NCBI GenBank assembly: GCA_002371825.1
Contig: DFHF01000020.1
Span: forward strand, 1-22,659
Length of the DNA: 22,659 nt
Direction of reading: 5' to 3'
Source of the DNA: Ruminococcus flavefaciens
GTDB taxonomy: Bacteria > Bacillota > Clostridia > Oscillospirales > Ruminococcaceae
Shown here one piece after another: positions 1-7,224 of the stretch. How positions within the stretch are numbered: position 1 is the first letter of the stretch; the number at the start of each line of letters is the position of its first letter. The notes beneath the pieces are model-generated. The model saw only the letters and a program-made list of their open reading frames with translations, was not told where the DNA came from and did no database searches. The position numbers and the translations under genes are program-made.

Positions 1-95
1 TAGAGCAGACCGACAAATCGAAATTGGCAGTAAATCAGGTGCTTGAAAAGGCTGAAACACTGAAAAAAGCATTGATGCAGGAGTATTTTGGATAA
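1..95 (+). CDS. hsdS: Type I restriction-modification specificity subunit HsdS, C-terminal end only
   Basis: Partial gene that enters from the left edge. The reading frame beginning at base 3 gives about 30 residues ending in ALMQEYFG and a TAA stop at 93-95. A charged helix (VLEKAETLKKALMQ) just before the stop is typical of the C-terminal conserved helix of type I S subunits, which pairs with its counterpart to set the spacing of the two target-recognition domains. HsdS directs the HsdM methylase and HsdR nuclease to a bipartite DNA site. The identity is inferred from this tail plus the hsdR gene downstream; the target-recognition domains and hsdM are outside the window. Its stop codon overlaps the next gene's ATG (TAATG), so the two are probably translationally coupled. 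Confidence 0.7.
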   Translation, partial: EQTDKSKLAVNQVLEKAETLKKALMQEYFG

Positions 96-808
96 TGAAA
101 GATTTAAAGAAAAGAATAGAATCAAACATTTCAACACCGATTATATGGTATGCTATCATTCTAGCCACTGCAGTTGTATTTCTTGTAATTTCCAGTATTA
201 TTACACATTTTACGAGCGATTCAAACTGGTGGGGGCTATTACTGCTTAATTTTGGCTATGGTACGTTTGCTTCTTTAGTTGTATCAGTTTTGATTGATAT
301 TGGAAATACAAAAAGACAACGTATAATGCTTGATTCAAAGCATGATCTTTTGATTGAGAAGTGCGTTCGAACGTGCTATAGTCTTCGTGATTGCGTTAGA
401 GATTGCATGGACGAAATATATTCTATTGATAAACCTATGACTTATGAAGAGTATGTCGAGAATGCTTTTTCACCTGATTATGACACTTCTTTTATGGATG
501 AGGAACAGTATAGAGAAGAATTGGAAAGAGTCATAACAGTTATAGGAAGCTTGGAAGAAGCAGCACGAGAACTCGTTAAATTAATACCTTATGTTTATGA
601 TGAAAAGACAAATAAAGAATTCTTATCTAAAATAAACAAGGTTGCTTACTGTTGTAGATGTATAAAAAACGATTACAATTATAATAGATATGATCGATTA
701 GTTTCAAGAATGAAAGCAATGAAAAATGTAATTACAAAAGCTTTTCCAAAGCTTAATGATGTATTTACTACCCCATATACATATGATGAAGAGGAATTTG
801 ACGATTAA
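95..808 (+). CDS. Two-helix membrane protein of unknown function inside the type I RM operon
   Basis: A 237-residue protein that I do not recognise. It begins with a short basic segment (MKDLKKRIE). Two hydrophobic stretches suitable for membrane spanning follow, at about residues 15-38 and 45-70. The remaining ~165 residues are soluble, highly charged and probably helical, with a cysteine cluster near residues 90-104 and an acidic end (DEEEFDD). The likely topology is a membrane anchor with a large cytoplasmic domain. The ATG overlaps the hsdS stop codon and AGGAG lies 11 bases upstream, so it should be translated with hsdS. hsdR starts 39 bp after its stop. The gene is clearly more AT-rich and uses more A/T-ending codons than hsdR. 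It could be an accessory or effector protein of the restriction locus, or an unrelated passenger. Gene reality is well supported; function is unknown. Confidence 0.8.
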   Translation: MKDLKKRIESNISTPIIWYAIILATAVVFLVISSIITHFTSDSNWWGLLLLNFGYGTFASLVVSVLIDIGNTKRQRIMLDSKHDLLIEKCVRTCYSLRDCVRDCMDEIYSIDKPMTYEEYVENAFSPDYDTSFMDEEQYREELERVITVIGSLEEAARELVKLIPYVYDEKTNKEFLSKINKVAYCCRCIKNDYNYNRYDRLVSRMKAMKNVITKAFPKLNDVFTTPYTYDEEEFDD

Positions 809-847
809 AAGATAGACTATATACTTATTTCAAAGGAGAGTGGCAAT

Positions 848-3800
848 ATGACCAACTTTGGATTTCTCAGCGATATAACTGAATATGCTCTGTTCGCTCA
901 GGCAGCTGCCGAAGCCGAAAAGGTCTACGCCTCCTCTCCTGCAATGTGTGCGGTGGGATGCCGCAAGGCACTGGAGCTTGCCGTAAAATGGGTGTATTCC
1001 GCTGATAAGACCATATCCATGCCCTATAAGGACAACCTGCAGTCCCTGATACACGAGCCCTCTTTCCGCTTCGCCCTCGATTCGCAGACATGGGGAAAGC
1101 TGCCCTTTATTATCCGTCTGGGCAATCTTGCCGTACACACCGAAAAATCGGTCAATAAGGCGGACGCTCTGCTCTCCCTTGAAAGCCTGTTCGAGTTCAT
1201 CGAGTGGGTGGACTACTGTTACGGCTCTGACTATATGGAGCGGCACTTTGACGCAGCCCTTATCCCCGCGGAGAAGGTCGCTGTTGACGAAAAGAAGATA
1301 AGGGAGCAGGAGTCCCTCATCGAGCAGAAGGACAGCGAGATAAAGGCTTTGCAGGACAGGATAGCCGCTATGTCGGCGGCTCTGACTGCCGGCAAGGAAG
1401 CCAAACAGCAGCAGCGCACATTCAAGCCTGCCGACCTCTCGGAGTTCAGGACTCGTAAGATATATATCGACGTTGACCTCAAATTCATGGGCTGGAAGTT
1501 CGGCGGTACTGATGCCGACGTCTGGGAAGAGTACGAAGTCAACGATATGAACGGAGTTTTCGGTCAGAAAGGATATGCCGACTATGTTCTCTTCGGCAGG
1601 GATGGTCTGCCCCTTGCTGTTATAGAAGCCAAGCGTTCAAGCAAGGACCCGAATATCGGCAGAAAGCAGGCTGTGCTCTATGCGGACTGTCTGGAGCGCA
1701 AGTTCGGAAGACGTCCGATGATGTTCACGACCAACGGCTTCGAGACTTACTTCTGGGACGATATGTCCTCACCTCAGCGCAAGGTCAGCGGATTCTTCAC
1801 CAAGTCCGACCTTGAAAAGCTGATGAACCGCCGTGAGATGCGTAAGAAGCTTTCAACTATACCTATCGACGACAAGATCACTGACCGCTATTATCAGAAG
1901 GAAGCTATCCGAGCTGTGTGCGAGCATATCGAGGAGGGCTTCCGTAAGGCTCTGCTGGTAATGGCTACGGGTACAGGCAAAACGAGAACGGCGTCAAGCC
2001 TGACGGACGTTCTGAGCCGAGGCGGTTATATCACAAATATCCTTTTCCTTGCCGACAGAACAGCACTTGTCAAGCAGGCAAAGGATGATTTCAAGAACTA
2101 TCTGCCGGATATGTCCCTGTGCAACCTGTGCAGCAACAAGGACGACAGGAACGCACGCATCGTCTTCTCCACCTATCCAACCATACTGAACGCCATAGAC
2201 AATACCAAGACCAGGGACGGTGTGCCGCTGTTTTCGCCTGCACATTTCGACCTTATAATTACAGACGAAAGCCATAGAAGCATCTTCAAGAAGTACCGTG
2301 CTATATTCGAGTATTTCGACGCTATTATGGTAGGCCTTACAGCAACTCCCAAGACAGACGTTGACAGGAATACCTATGACTTCTTTGAAGTTGAGAACGG
2401 CGTGCCTACTTATGCCTACGACTACGAAACGGCAGTATATACTGATCATGTGCTTGTGCCGTACTATAACTACGAAGTCAAGACGAAGTTCCTTGAGGAA
2501 GGTATAACATACGATGACCTTTCTCCCGAGGATAAGGAACGCTATGAGGACGACTTTGCTGAGGACGGATATGTTCCCGACTTTATACCGTCTGCACAGC
2601 TCAACAAGTTCGTATTCAACGAGAAAACGGTAGATACAGTACTGCAAGATCTTATGGAGCGCGGTATCACAGTTGAAGGCGGCGACAGGCTGGGAAAGTC
2701 TATTATTTTCGCTCAGAATAAAGACCACGCTGAGTATATCGTTCAGCGCTTCAATAAGCTGTATCCCAAGTATAACGGCAGATTTGCCTATCGTGTGACC
2801 TGTGATGATACTTATGCCCAGACCGTTATTGAGGATTTCAAGCATAAGGATATGCCTGTCATAGCTGTTTCCGTTGATATGATGGATACCGGTATTGATG
2901 TTCCGGAGTGCGTCAACCTTGTATTCTTTAAGAAGGTGCGCTCGAAGACTAAGTTCTGGCAGATGATAGGAAGAGGTACACGCCTCTGTAAAGGACTATC
3001 GTGCATTGACGGAATCGATAACGAATATACTGATAAGCGCCGCTTCCTTATATTTGATTACTGCGGCAATTTTGAATACTTCCGCGAGCACACCAACGAT
3101 TATGATACAGGCGAGACAAAGTCTCTTACTGAGAATATCTTCTGCAAGCAGGTAAGGCTCATATTCAGTCTGCAGGAGAGCGCTTTTTCATCTCAGGAAT
3201 ATCAGGATTTCCGTACGGAATTGGTAAACGCCTGCTATATCGGTATTTGCAGTCTTTCTGATGACCTTGTATCAGTACGCCTTCAGAAGCAGTATGTTGA
3301 GAAGTTCAGACATAAAGACAGCTTCGATTCATTATCCGAAATGGATAAGTACGAGCTTACAAAGTTCATAGCTCCGCTTATTACATCAACCGATACCGAT
3401 GAGTATGCAAAGCGTTTCGATAACTTCATGTATGGCTTTATGCTTGCGAACATAGAGCAACTGCCCACGATGAAGTATATGAAAGGACAGCTGGTATTAA
3501 CAGCTGAACTCCTTGAAAAGAAAGCCGCTATACCGCAGGTACAGCAGAAGATGACACTCATACAAGACATTCAGACAGACGATTTCTGGGATAATATGAG
3601 TATCCTTACTATGGAAATGGTCCGCAAGGAGCTTCGTGACCTTATGCAGTTCCTTCAAGGTGGAGATCATCCTAAGCCAAAGATATTCACAAAGCTTGAA
3701 GATCCTGTTATCAGCTCTATGGAAGGACAAGCTCTTGGAGCTGCTTATGATTTCGCCGATTATCGCAAAAAGGTCAATCGTTATATCGAAGAGCATAAGG

Positions 3801-4219
3801 AAGACCCTGTTATATACAAGCTCAATCACAATGAACCTCTTATGAAGGCTGATTATGAAGAGCTTGAAAGGATCCTCACTCAGGAGCTCGGCAATAGCGA
3901 AGACTATAAGCGCGAGTACGGAGATACGCCATTTGGACTGTTGGTACGTAAAATAGCCAAACTGGACCACGATAGTGCAATGTCTGCTTTTTCGGCGTTC
4001 ATCAATGACGAGTCGCTTAATCAGAAGCAGATAGAGTTCATACTTAAGATAATAAACCATATCGAGAATAATGGCTATATCGAGGATGTCAAGATCATGA
4101 TGAAGCCGCCGTTTGACAAACCGTATAGTTTCATCAAGATGTTTGATCCTAAGACCAGAACAGCACTATTACAAACTATTGAGAGCATAAAAAACAATGC
4201 TTTGACTATTAGTGCTTGA
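848..4219 (+). CDS. hsdR: Type I restriction enzyme R subunit HsdR
   Basis: A 1123-residue motor and nuclease subunit that, with HsdM and HsdS, translocates unmodified DNA and cuts it. Residues ~1-130 look like a DUF4145 helical domain, followed by a coiled coil (~145-185). The PD-(D/E)xK nuclease is at ~205-300, with D245 and the E260-A-K262 motif. The SF2 translocase has Walker A ATGTGKT (373-379), DESH (473-476), LTAT (497-500), the DTGIDVP region (680-686) and arginine-finger motif QMIGRGTR (705-712). The C-terminal ~350 residues are helical, as in EcoEI-type R subunits. All catalytic motifs seen are intact and the length is normal, so the protein should be active. AAAGGAG lies about 10 bases before the ATG. 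No promoter is evident just upstream, so it is probably transcribed from the hsdM/hsdS side. A hairpin terminator follows. Confidence 0.95.
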   Translation: MTNFGFLSDITEYALFAQAAAEAEKVYASSPAMCAVGCRKALELAVKWVYSADKTISMPYKDNLQSLIHEPSFRFALDSQTWGKLPFIIRLGNLAVHTEKSVNKADALLSLESLFEFIEWVDYCYGSDYMERHFDAALIPAEKVAVDEKKIREQESLIEQKDSEIKALQDRIAAMSAALTAGKEAKQQQRTFKPADLSEFRTRKIYIDVDLKFMGWKFGGTDADVWEEYEVNDMNGVFGQKGYADYVLFGRDGLPLAVIEAKRSSKDPNIGRKQAVLYADCLERKFGRRPMMFTTNGFETYFWDDMSSPQRKVSGFFTKSDLEKLMNRREMRKKLSTIPIDDKITDRYYQKEAIRAVCEHIEEGFRKALLVMATGTGKTRTASSLTDVLSRGGYITNILFLADRTALVKQAKDDFKNYLPDMSLCNLCSNKDDRNARIVFSTYPTILNAIDNTKTRDGVPLFSPAHFDLIITDESHRSIFKKYRAIFEYFDAIMVGLTATPKTDVDRNTYDFFEVENGVPTYAYDYETAVYTDHVLVPYYNYEVKTKFLEEGITYDDLSPEDKERYEDDFAEDGYVPDFIPSAQLNKFVFNEKTVDTVLQDLMERGITVEGGDRLGKSIIFAQNKDHAEYIVQRFNKLYPKYNGRFAYRVTCDDTYAQTVIEDFKHKDMPVIAVSVDMMDTGIDVPECVNLVFFKKVRSKTKFWQMIGRGTRLCKGLSCIDGIDNEYTDKRRFLIFDYCGNFEYFREHTNDYDTGETKSLTENIFCKQVRLIFSLQESAFSSQEYQDFRTELVNACYIGICSLSDDLVSVRLQKQYVEKFRHKDSFDSLSEMDKYELTKFIAPLITSTDTDEYAKRFDNFMYGFMLANIEQLPTMKYMKGQLVLTAELLEKKAAIPQVQQKMTLIQDIQTDDFWDNMSILTMEMVRKELRDLMQFLQGGDHPKPKIFTKLEDPVISSMEGQALGAAYDFADYRKKVNRYIEEHKEDPVIYKLNHNEPLMKADYEELERILTQELGNSEDYKREYGDTPFGLLVRKIAKLDHDSAMSAFSAFINDESLNQKQIEFILKIINHIENNGYIEDVKIMMKPPFDKPYSFIKMFDPKTRTALLQTIESIKNNALTISA

Positions 4220-4243
4220 AGTTAAACCATACATAATTATATC

Positions 4244-4270
4244 ACCGCCCTTCGCGGGCGGTTACGTATT
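4244..4270 (+). terminator. Probable intrinsic terminator after hsdR
   Basis: A perfect 7-bp stem, ACCGCCC at 4244-4250 pairing with GGGCGGT at 4256-4262 around the loop TTCGC. It begins 25 bp after the hsdR stop. The following TTACGTATT is only moderately T-rich, so strength is uncertain. It separates hsdR from the recombinase promoter downstream. Confidence 0.65.
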
Positions 4271-4276
4271 ATTATC

Positions 4277-4305
4277 TTTACTTTTGAGGGAAGATGTGCT
4301 ATACT
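4277..4305 (+). promoter_or_regulatory. Sigma-A-type promoter for the serine recombinase
   Basis: TTTACT at 4277-4282, a 17-bp spacer, and TATACT at 4300-4305. Predicted transcription starts near 4312, about 40 bp before the recombinase ATG. This placement makes an upstream in-frame ATG at 4294 unlikely as the true start, because it would lie inside the promoter. Confidence 0.55.
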
Positions 4306-4350
4306 ATACTTGAATCATCGGCAATACTCCAACATGAAAGGAGGAGAAAG

Positions 4351-5814
4351 ATGAAGGAATACTGTATGTACCTGCGAAAGTCAAGAGCAGATGTTGAGGC
4401 CGAGGCAAGGGGAGAAGGTGAAACTCTCACCCGTCATCAGAATATGCTCATGGAGCTTTCCAAAAAGCAGAAACTTAACGTAGTTAAGGTATACAAGGAG
4501 ATAGTCAGCGGAGACAGCATAGCTGCCAGACCGCAGATGCAGGCTCTGCTTGCTGACGTTACCGAAGGCAAATACGCAGGAGTTCTCGTTGTCGAGATAG
4601 AACGTCTCGCCCGTGGTGATACCATAGATCAAGGTATAGTTGCTCAGGCGTTCAGGGAGTCCTCGACTAAGATAGTCACTCCCACCAAGACCTACGATCC
4701 CGATAATGAGTTCGATGAAGAATACTTCGAGTTCTCGCTGTTTATGAGCCGCCGAGAATACAAGACTATCAAGCGACGTATGCAGGCCGGCAGACTTGCT
4801 TCTATCAAGGAAGGTAACTACATAAGCACTACTGCTCCTTACGGATACCGCAAGATCAATCCGGAGCCGAAAGTTCATACCCTTGAAATCGTTCCCGAAG
4901 AAGCCGAGATAGTCAGGCTAATATACAGGCTGTACCTCGACGGACACGGCGCAAAGTTCATAGCAAACGAGCTTAACCGCATGGGTATCAGTCCACAGAA
5001 AAGTCAATTCTGGGAGCCGCCGAGCATCAAGAAAATACTGTCAAATCCGCTGTATTGCGGATTGATTGGGTGGAAAACGAAGTCCAACGGAGACACGCTC
5101 TATAAGGGATTGCATGAACCGATAATCAGCGAAGAAGTCTTCAATTCTGCTCAACAGAAAAAGCGGACAAATCCAGTCGCTCAGATTCATCCGAATGACA
5201 AACTGCTCAACTACTATCACAATATACTATACTGCAAAAACTGCGGCCATCAGCTGAAACGACGTCTTATTGCAAACAGTGGTCATGAACATATGCTATG
5301 CGTTTACAGGGAGTGCAGAGGTAAGATCGTCAGTTCATCAATGGAAGCCATAGACGAGTCTGTTATTGCGGCTTTTCGCTATCGTATAAAACAGCTTGAA
5401 AAGCTAAAAAGCAAAGGCGTTAACGAGTTTGAGAGCGAACCGGATAAAAAAGCTCCGCTTGTGGCAGAGCTTGAAAAGGCAAAGCGTCAGCTTTCACGAA
5501 TGTATGACCTGCTGGAGCAGGAGGTCTACGATACGAATACATTCCTTGAACGCTCTAAGATAGTAAATGACAAGATAAAATCGCTTGAAGCGGCTATAAA
5601 GGAAATCGAAAGCGAGCAGAAGCTTCCACAGCTTCCGCCGGATGAAGCTATCAGACGTCTGAAATATGTGATCGACAACTTTGATGGTTCAGATGCTGAA
5701 GAAAAAAACAGACTGCTGCACACAGTCGTCAGAAAGATTTACTACTACAAGACGGAGAGAATGTGCAAAAACAAGCCGGATTCAGACCTTACTTTGGATG
5801 CGGATTTCTTATAA
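4351..5814 (+). CDS. Large serine recombinase (site-specific integrase/excisionase)
   Basis: A 487-residue recombinase. The resolvase-type catalytic domain (1-~150) has the nucleophile in YLRKSR (S11) and the arginine motif EIERLARGD (R85, R88). The DNA-binding Recombinase domain (~165-270) begins at APYGYRK. A zinc ribbon (C295, C298, C317, C322) is followed by a coiled coil at ~345-425, the layout of large serine integrases that join attP and attB and excise with a directionality factor. I chose the ATG at 4351 because AAAGGAGGAGAAAG precedes it directly and a promoter overlaps the earlier in-frame ATG. The stop codon is about 15 bases from the truncated end of cotJC, so this is almost certainly the enzyme that placed the element there. 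All core catalytic motifs are present; no frameshift was seen. Confidence 0.93.
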   Translation: MKEYCMYLRKSRADVEAEARGEGETLTRHQNMLMELSKKQKLNVVKVYKEIVSGDSIAARPQMQALLADVTEGKYAGVLVVEIERLARGDTIDQGIVAQAFRESSTKIVTPTKTYDPDNEFDEEYFEFSLFMSRREYKTIKRRMQAGRLASIKEGNYISTTAPYGYRKINPEPKVHTLEIVPEEAEIVRLIYRLYLDGHGAKFIANELNRMGISPQKSQFWEPPSIKKILSNPLYCGLIGWKTKSNGDTLYKGLHEPIISEEVFNSAQQKKRTNPVAQIHPNDKLLNYYHNILYCKNCGHQLKRRLIANSGHEHMLCVYRECRGKIVSSSMEAIDESVIAAFRYRIKQLEKLKSKGVNEFESEPDKKAPLVAELEKAKRQLSRMYDLLEQEVYDTNTFLERSKIVNDKIKSLEAAIKEIESEQKLPQLPPDEAIRRLKYVIDNFDGSDAEEKNRLLHTVVRKIYYYKTERMCKNKPDSDLTLDADFL

Positions 5815-5840
5815 GCATTATGTACAACATGGATATGATA
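5815..5840. other. Inferred element-chromosome junction (att site) inside cotJC
   Basis: Between the recombinase stop (5814) and the last recognisable cotJC codon (the proline codon at 5830-5832, minus strand), sequence identity changes from element to chromosome. Reading the minus strand, cotJC matches its family through YEKKLxYP. It then continues with TGT TGT ACA TAA, which does not resemble the family. The crossover dinucleotide should lie within this stretch or a few bases to its right. A short dyad (ATGT-ACA-ACAT) falls here. The exact core cannot be fixed without the other junction, which lies left of the window. Confidence 0.6.
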
Positions 5841-5862
5841 GTTTTTTCTCATACTGCCACAT
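5818..5862 (-). pseudogene. cotJC: cotJC, 5' fragment interrupted by the integrated element
   Basis: Three bases after the cotJB stop on the minus strand, GGGAAAGGAG is followed by ATG (5862-5860) and the peptide MWQYEKKLSYP. This matches my memory of the conserved beginning of CotJC (MWxYEKKLxYP), a manganese-catalase-like spore coat protein. After about 11 codons the match is lost and a TAA occurs at 5820-5818, giving a 14-residue product. The remaining ~175 codons are expected on the far side of the element, outside the window. Intact start and SD with an abrupt loss of homology next to a recombinase gene indicate insertion rather than gradual decay. Whether precise excision restores the gene is inference. 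Confidence 0.8.
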
Positions 5863-5865
5863 AGA

Positions 5866-6114
5866 TTAGCTCCTTTCCCAGGGCCAGGGATCGTCAATCC
5901 ATGACCAGTGTGCATTGTTATCAGACTGTTCAGGAGTGATGGGACCGAACTCCGAGATGAATTCGCTGACAGCTTTTTCCCGCAGCTGCTTATACTGTCT
6001 GAAAAGTGCAAGAGCACGTCTGCAGTTTGGGTGAGTATCGAGATAGAGGTTAAGTTCCTTCATGGCAAAATCATATTTTTTGATCTTCATGAGGAGAGCT
6101 TTCTTTTTATTCAT
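5866..6114 (-). CDS. cotJB: Spore coat protein CotJB
   Basis: An 82-residue protein that matches the CotJB family along its full length. It has the helical core AMKELNLYLDTHPNCRRAL, then the FRQYKQLREKAV segment, and the tryptophan-rich end WSWIDDPWPWE. In Bacillus the CotJ proteins are made in the mother cell and associate with the inner layers of the coat. The ATG (6114-6112) overlaps the cotJA stop (TGATG) and AAAGGAGG stands about 10 bases upstream. The stop codon is 3 bp before the cotJC ATG, so the order cotJA-cotJB-cotJC is conserved and only the third gene is broken. Function is inferred from family membership. Confidence 0.9.
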   Translation of the reverse strand: MNKKKALLMKIKKYDFAMKELNLYLDTHPNCRRALALFRQYKQLREKAVSEFISEFGPITPEQSDNNAHWSWIDDPWPWERS

Positions 6115-6365
6115 CAGCGAGCGCCTCCTTTGAAGGGGAGATCGAGTGCCGGAAAGAGCGTACCCTTGCTGAGAGCGTCATCATCATCGTAGACTTCATC
6201 CCACTGCTGAAAAGGTACATAGGCCATAGCAAGGGGAGTTTCAGCAGGAAAGCGTGAGACAGGTCTGTTATTATCCGGGCGGTTCATTGACACGGGATTT
6301 CCGAGGGTATTTTCCCGTTCACGGATCACAAGACCGTCAATATTATCAAAAAGATCCAGGTTCAT
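6114..6365 (-). CDS. cotJA: Spore coat-associated protein CotJA
   Basis: An 83-residue protein recognised as CotJA by its C-terminal half: PLAMAYVPFQQW (44-55), then ALSKGTLFPALDLPFKG (64-80). The family is small and encoded first in the cotJABC operon. The ATG at 6365-6363 was chosen because GAAAGGAGGAATATC immediately precedes it. An in-frame ATG 51 bases upstream has no comparable SD, would encode non-conserved residues and would run into the likely promoter. In Bacillus cotJ is under mother-cell SigE control, and a SigE-like sequence lies 39-65 bp upstream here. The N-terminal 40 residues are not conserved in my memory of the family. Confidence 0.88.
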   Translation of the reverse strand: MNLDLFDNIDGLVIRERENTLGNPVSMNRPDNNRPVSRFPAETPLAMAYVPFQQWDEVYDDDDALSKGTLFPALDLPFKGGAR

Positions 6366-6403
6366 GATATTCCTCCTTTCGGGAATAGCGGAGACATTAT
6401 CGG

Positions 6404-6430
6404 GATGTATCCGCATGGTCTAATATATTC
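6404..6430 (-). promoter_or_regulatory. Possible SigE-type sporulation promoter for cotJAB(C)
   Basis: On the minus strand GAATATA (6430-6424) resembles the SigE -35 KMATATT. After 12 bp, GATACATC (6411-6404) resembles the -10 CATACAHT, matching 6 of 7 and about 6 of 8 positions. The spacing is slightly short. It sits 39 bp before the cotJA ATG and no sigma-A-like alternative is visible. Confidence 0.35.
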
Positions 6431-6447
6431 CGGAAAGGGGAAAGGTG

Positions 6448-6476
6448 TTAAAAAAAGAGAGACCGGAGTCTCTCTT
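6448..6476 (-). terminator. Intrinsic terminator of the flavodoxin-fold reductase gene
   Basis: A 9-bp perfect stem (6455-6463 with 6468-6476, loop CGGA) is followed on the minus strand by a run of seven T (6456-6450). It begins 16 bp after the reductase stop codon and insulates cotJ from upstream transcription. Confidence 0.85.
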
Positions 6477-6492
6477 GATCTTTATTGACTAT

Positions 6493-7182
6493 TCAGTTCC
6501 ACGGACGTTTATTCCCAAGCCAGCCACGGTCATTCCAGTGATCGTGATCGAGTTTATTGAGCCCTTTTTTCTGGAAAAGACGCATAATGCTGAACAGCAT
6601 TTTAGTTTTGAGTCCGGGTTTTACTCTGCCCTGATGTCTGATGATACTGTTTGCAATGGCGGATGTGGCATTGTCGATCTTTTTTTGTTTGCTGTCACTG
6701 ACCTGTTCCCAGCTTGTAGCCGCAACACCTATTCCGAATTTATAGATCTTAGGAACACCCCAGAAACTAAGGCTGTCAGCCATATCTTTATTTGTGGACT
6801 TCATTCCTGCACCTGCGGCGGTGGAGATACAGACTCCCTGCTTTCTGAACATAGAAGCCTCAGGCCTGTGAGGCATCCATCTGTAGCCGTAATGGTCAAG
6901 GAGAGCTTTCATAGCACCGGTCGCATGGTAGACATATACGGGACTTGTAAGTACGATTACATCGGCACTGTCTAAGGCCTTAGTGATAGGTGCGAGCTTC
7001 TGATAATGAGGACATTTATCCTCACCCTCTAAAAAGCATCTGGTGCAGCCGCAGCAGAATTCACCGAGATCTCTTGGAAGAAAAAATTCCGTTACATCTC
7101 CGCCCAGCTTATCGGTGAGCTGACGAGCGATGTGATAAGTTGACCCCTTATGGTTCTGGCCGTGTATCAAAACGATCTTCAT
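6493..7182 (-). CDS. Flavodoxin-fold NAD(P)H-dependent FMN reductase
   Basis: A 229-residue cytoplasmic flavoprotein. It opens with the strand-loop MKIVLIHGQNHKGST, where residues 7-14 form the FMN phosphate-binding loop. The DVIVLTSPVYVYHATGAMK segment (~74-92) is typical of the NADPH-dependent FMN reductase/iron-sulfur flavoprotein group. A cysteine cluster (C43, C44, C46, C49, C57) stands where iron-sulfur flavoproteins carry their cluster ligands, so an Fe-S centre is possible but not certain. The last ~60 residues are basic. The likely role is electron transfer to flavin, quinone or another small oxidised acceptor; the substrate is unknown. AAAGGAG precedes the ATG by about 9 bases. The membrane-protein gene ends 42 bp upstream with no terminator between, so the two probably share one transcript. 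Confidence 0.82.
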   Translation of the reverse strand: MKIVLIHGQNHKGSTYHIARQLTDKLGGDVTEFFLPRDLGEFCCGCTRCFLEGEDKCPHYQKLAPITKALDSADVIVLTSPVYVYHATGAMKALLDHYGYRWMPHRPEASMFRKQGVCISTAAGAGMKSTNKDMADSLSFWGVPKIYKFGIGVAATSWEQVSDSKQKKIDNATSAIANSIIRHQGRVKPGLKTKMLFSIMRLFQKKGLNKLDHDHWNDRGWLGNKRPWN

Positions 7183-7224
7183 CAGTGAGACTCCTTTAAT
7201 GATAAGTATTGCTCTGAGTTCAGT

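Noticed and set aside
1994..2845. Long open frame on the minus strand inside hsdR
   Set aside because: It lies antisense to conserved helicase motifs, has no ribosome binding site and its composition is not protein-like; it is a shadow of hsdR.
5745..6017. Minus-strand frame spanning the recombinase end and cotJB
   Set aside because: It runs out of frame with cotJB and cotJC and crosses the junction. The cotJB and cotJC frames have SDs and family motifs; this one does not.
6445..6975. Open frame of 176 codons on the plus strand over the flavodoxin-fold gene
   Set aside because: The minus strand carries clear flavin-binding motifs, an SD and a terminator; the plus frame overlaps that terminator and resembles no family.
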